Source: Burkholderiales bacterium
Lineage (GTDB): Bacteria; Pseudomonadota; Gammaproteobacteria; Burkholderiales; Casimicrobiaceae
Assembly (NCBI GenBank): GCA_905339295.1
Contig: CAJPFI010000013.1
Span: 1 to 64,000, forward strand
Length of the DNA stretch: 64,000 nucleotides
Reading direction: 5' to 3'
The notes beneath the pieces are model-generated. The model had not been told where the DNA came from, searched no databases, and worked only from the letters and a program-made list of their open reading frames with translations. The position numbers and the translations under genes are program-made. Below, piece by piece: positions 61,574 through 64,000 of this stretch. Numbering within the stretch: position 1 is the stretch's first letter; every line of letters begins with the position of its first letter.

Positions 61574-61732
61574 CCCGGCGGGCCGGGGTCGCGCCGCGGA
61601 AGCGGGGGAGGCGGCGGGAGGGCGAGGCCGTCCGTCGCGGCCGGCCGTCGTCCGTCGCATCGACGGAACGCGGGCCGCCGTCGACCGTCCAACCCGGCGA
61701 CCGAGGTGGCGTCCCGGCGCCCGGTCGGCTGC

Positions 61733-61769
61733 TGCTAGACTTTGAAACCTCCGGGCATCGACCCCAACT
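61733..61769 (+). promoter_or_regulatory. Overlapping extended -10 (sigma-70) and sigma-32 promoters of htpX
   Basis: TGCTAGACT (61733-61741) is an extended -10. It overlaps TTTGAAA (61741-61747), which with a 14-bp spacer and CCCCAACT (61762-61769) resembles a sigma-32 promoter. The sigma-32 start would fall only 2-4 nt before the htpX ATG, giving a nearly leaderless mRNA. Confidence 0.5.
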
Positions 61770-61778
61770 GACGACACC

Positions 61779-62654
61779 ATGAAACGCATCCTGCTGTTCC
61801 TGGCCACGAACATCGCCGTGCTCGTCGTGCTGTCGGTCGTGCTGCGCGTGTTCGGGCTCGACCGGATGATGTACTCGCAGACCGGCCTCGATTACGGCGG
61901 GCTCCTCGCGTTCTCGGCCGTCGTGGGCTTCACCGGCGCGATCATCTCGCTGCTGATGTCGAAGACGATGGCGAAGTGGTCGACCGGCGCCCACGTGATC
62001 GCGGAGCCGGCCAACCAGGCCGAGGCGTGGCTCGTCGAGACGGTGCGCCGGCTCGCGACGAAGGCGGGCATCGGCATGCCGGAGGTCGCGATCTACGAGG
62101 GCGAGGCGAACGCGTTCGCCACCGGGGCGTTCAAGAATTCGGCGCTGGTCGCGGTCTCGACCGGGCTCCTGCAGTCGATGAACAAGGAAGAGGTCGAGGC
62201 AGTGCTCGGCCACGAGGTCGCGCACATCGCCAACGGCGACATGGTGACGATGACGCTGATCCAGGGCGTCGTGAACACGTTCGTCGTGTTCCTGTCGCGC
62301 ATCGTCGGCACGATCGTCGACCGCGCCGTGTTCAAGACCGATCGCGGCACCGGCCCGGGCTACTTCGTCACGGTGATGGTGTGCCAGATCGTGTTCGGGA
62401 TCCTCGCGTCGATGATCGTCGCCTGGTTCTCGCGCCATCGCGAGTTCCGCGCCGACAGGGGCGCCGCCGCCTACCTCGGCAGCCCGACGCCGATGGTGAA
62501 CGCGCTCCGCAGGCTGGGCGGGCTCGAGCCGGGGAAGCTGCCGCAGGCGATCCAGGCCTTCGGCATCACCGACAGGGCCGGTATCATGGCGCTGTTCTCG
62601 ACGCACCCGCCGATCGAGCATCGCATCGCCGCGCTGCAGTCGCAGGCGGGCTGA
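61779..62654 (+). CDS. htpX: Membrane zinc metalloprotease HtpX
   Basis: The 291-residue protein has two N-terminal transmembrane helices (about 4-24 and 40-60), the zinc-binding HEVAH (145-149) in [13 protein letters not shown], and the third ligand Glu in [12 protein letters not shown]. Two further membrane segments lie between. It degrades misfolded membrane proteins with FtsH and is heat- or envelope-stress-regulated in other bacteria, consistent with the sigma-32-like promoter. ATG at 61779 has no strong Shine-Dalgarno. Confidence 0.95.
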   Translation: MKRILLFLATNIAVLVVLSVVLRVFGLDRMMYSQTGLDYGGLLAFSAVVGFTGAIISLLMSKTMAKWSTGAHVIAEPANQAEAWLVETVRRLATKAGIGMPEVAIYEGEANAFATGAFKNSALVAVSTGLLQSMNKEEVEAVLGHEVAHIANGDMVTMTLIQGVVNTFVVFLSRIVGTIVDRAVFKTDRGTGPGYFVTVMVCQIVFGILASMIVAWFSRHREFRADRGAAAYLGSPTPMVNALRRLGGLEPGKLPQAIQAFGITDRAGIMALFSTHPPIEHRIAALQSQAG

Positions 62655-62842
62655 CCGACGCGACGGGCGCGACGCGGCCCGGGCGCAGCCGGACTTTTCG
62701 CCGCGGATTCGCTGACGCCAAGGAGCGCGCGACGGATTCGGCGGGCACGTCCCGCCGCGCCGCGGGTGGCGCGCACGGAGGCGGGCGGGAACTCCCGTTG
62801 CGTCGACCGGTCTGTCCTGCATCCTCTCACTGGAGTTCGCCG

Positions 62843-63421
62843 ATGATTTCCACCCTTGCTCTCCGGGCCGCGCTGACGGTCGCGGCGCTGGCCGTTTCGA
62901 CCGCGTCACAGGCGCAGGCGCCGTCCGCCACCACCGAGCCCGCCCCGCCGGCGGCCACCGCGCCGGCCACCGCGGCCGCGCCCGCCGCGACGCCGCAGGC
63001 GGGCGCTCCGGGCGCAGGCGCGCCGGCCGCCGACGGCAAGGCGGCAAAGCGGGAACGCCGCGCCACGCGCGGCAACTTCATGCGCGCCAATCCGGATGCG
63101 ACGCCCGTGCTGCCCGGGCAGACGCCCAAGGGTGCCGGCAGGACCGCCGCCGCGGGCGCGGACACCCCGGGCGGGCAGGGGACGTCGCGACAGCGCGGTC
63201 GCGGCATGGCATGGGCCTTCGCCGAGCTGCAGTCGGACACGGAGAAGGCCGCCTACGTCGAGAAGGTAAGGGGCGTCAAGACCTACGCGGAGTGCATGTC
63301 GTTGCTCGACTCCACGAAGAAGGCGCTCGAGCCGCGCGCGAAGGCGCAGAACAAGACGATCAGCGTCGACGCGACCGAAATCTGCGAACGGCGCAAGCAG
63401 CGCGGCCGCATCACCGGCTGA
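62843..63421 (+). CDS. Small secreted protein, function unknown
   Basis: The 192-residue protein has a clear signal peptide (ALRAALTVAALAVSTASQAQA), a long Ala/Pro/Gly-rich disordered stretch (about 25-120) and a C-terminal helical domain (about 120-190) with two cysteines (ECMSLLDSTKKALEPRAKAQ, ICERRKQRG) that might form a disulphide. CTGGAG precedes the ATG. I recognise no family. Confidence 0.6.
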   Translation: MISTLALRAALTVAALAVSTASQAQAPSATTEPAPPAATAPATAAAPAATPQAGAPGAGAPAADGKAAKRERRATRGNFMRANPDATPVLPGQTPKGAGRTAAAGADTPGGQGTSRQRGRGMAWAFAELQSDTEKAAYVEKVRGVKTYAECMSLLDSTKKALEPRAKAQNKTISVDATEICERRKQRGRITG

Positions 63422-63616
63422 CGCCGCGAACGGCGCCGCGCGCGCCGCGCCGGCCGGAGGGTGGCTGCAGCGAGCGGCGCCGCGCCGATCCCTTCGGCTG
63501 CGATGCACCCGGGCGCTCGCGCCCGGCAAAAAGCAACGGCCGACGGGCGCGATGACGAACCGCGCGCGCCGGCCGCTTCATCGCGCCGCGCGAGCGCGGC
63601 GCAACGGCAGGGCGAG

Positions 63617-64000
63617 TTACTTCAGGTGATTCGAGATGAGCTTGGTCATCTCGAACATCGACACCTGCGCCTTCTTGAAGATCTCCCTCAGCTTGGCGTC
63701 GGCGTTGATCATGCGCCGGTTGACCGCGTCCTGGAGCTTGTTCTTCTTGATGTATTCCCAGATCTTCTTGGTGACCTCGGTGCGCGGCAGCGGGCTGGCG
63801 CCGACGATCGCGGCAAGGGCCGCGGACGGCGTCAACGCCTTCATGAACGCGGCATTCGGCTTGCGCTTGCCGCCGGACTTCTTGGCGGCCTTCTTGGCGG
63901 GAGCTTTCCTGGCGGGGGCTTTCTTCGCGGGGGCCTTCTTCGCCGGGGCCTTCCTGGCGGCGGGCTTCTTCGCGGCGGGCTTCTTGGCAGCTTTCTTCGC
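63617..64000 (-). CDS. SWIB/MDM2-domain protein with histone-H1-like Lys/Ala tail (N-terminus outside window)
   Basis: The C-terminal SWIB domain (about 75 residues; LPRTEVTKKIWEYIKKNKLQ, INADAKLREIF, FEMTKLISNHLK) is preceded by repeated AKKAPAKK-type units that run off the window end. In bacteria such proteins, found mainly in Chlamydiae and many Proteobacteria, are thought to be nucleoid-associated. The frame is open to base 64000, so the start is not seen. A perfect 9-bp hairpin at 63583-63602 lies downstream but lacks a T-run. Confidence 0.85.
   Translation of the reverse strand, partial: AKKAAKKPAAKKPAARKAPAKKAPAKKAPARKAPAKKAAKKSGGKRKPNAAFMKALTPSAALAAIVGASPLPRTEVTKKIWEYIKKNKLQDAVNRRMINADAKLREIFKKAQVSMFEMTKLISNHLK

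Noticed and set aside
63509-63526. CCGGGCG-CTCG-CGCCCGG hairpin after the small secreted protein gene as a terminator
   Set aside because: It is followed by CAAAAAG on the plus strand; on the minus strand the T-run precedes rather than follows the stem.

Overview
The window is about 70% GC, gene-dense and coded on both strands with strong G/C third-position bias. Gene content points to a betaproteobacterium of the Burkholderiales/Rhodocyclales kind: grpE-dnaK-dnaJ with sigma-32 promoters, queA/tgt/yajC/secD/secF, a glrK-qseG-glrR two-component locus, the VC_2705-type symporter with its DUF4212 partner, a TRAP transporter, an H1-like SWIB protein and C-terminal sorting-signal (CTERM-type) surface proteins. 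No species is assigned. No phage, plasmid, CRISPR or rRNA is seen. The only mobile-element trace is a decayed IS91-family transposase fragment at about 3.2-3.6 kb.

Layout. 0-3.6 kb: end of a repetitive secreted protein, a methyltransferase divergent from a GlxA-type AraC regulator, then the IS91 relic. 3.66-13.7 kb: a GntR/FadR-type regulator sits between a six-gene minus-strand catabolic operon (class V aminotransferase, dctP, dctQ, dctM, crotonase, CaiB-type CoA-transferase) and a YdiJ-like FAD/Fe-S dehydrogenase; two near-identical GntR-type operators lie in the divergent gap. 13.8-17.9 kb: grpE-dnaK-dnaJ with two good sigma-32 promoters. 18-25.7 kb: HI0933-family flavoprotein with an odd start, ABC substrate-binding protein, MobA-like transferase, GGDEF-EAL protein, class I fumarase, YqhA membrane protein. 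26-31.7 kb: acetyl-CoA synthetase, two small proteins, DUF4212 plus a sodium/solute symporter (acetate use). 31.8-40.6 kb: purB, dedA, then secF, secD, yajC, tgt, queA on the minus strand with a CTERM-type protein gene inserted between tgt and queA. 40.9-48.5 kb: gamma-glutamyltransferase, tRNA-Leu(CAA), folA, glrK-qseG-glrR, a predicted GlrR/sigma-54-driven small transcript, and thyA. 48.7-64 kb: ArsR regulator, LplT-PlsC fusion, DUF2339 protein, CobB-type sirtuin, a frameshifted TPR/O-GlcNAc-transferase-like gene, aroC, xseA, glnS, htpX, a small secreted protein, and a SWIB protein cut by the window end.

The most notable signal is directly downstream of glrR. Two exact TGTC-N10-GACA boxes (the pattern known for E. 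coli GlrR), an IHF-like site and a sigma-54 promoter drive a predicted transcript of about 280 nt that ends at a strong intrinsic terminator. The transcript carries C/U-rich anti-Shine-Dalgarno-like loops and a possible 48-residue ORF. No gene I recognise occupies it, so it is a candidate for an undescribed small RNA or small protein under the GlrK/GlrR envelope-sensing system.
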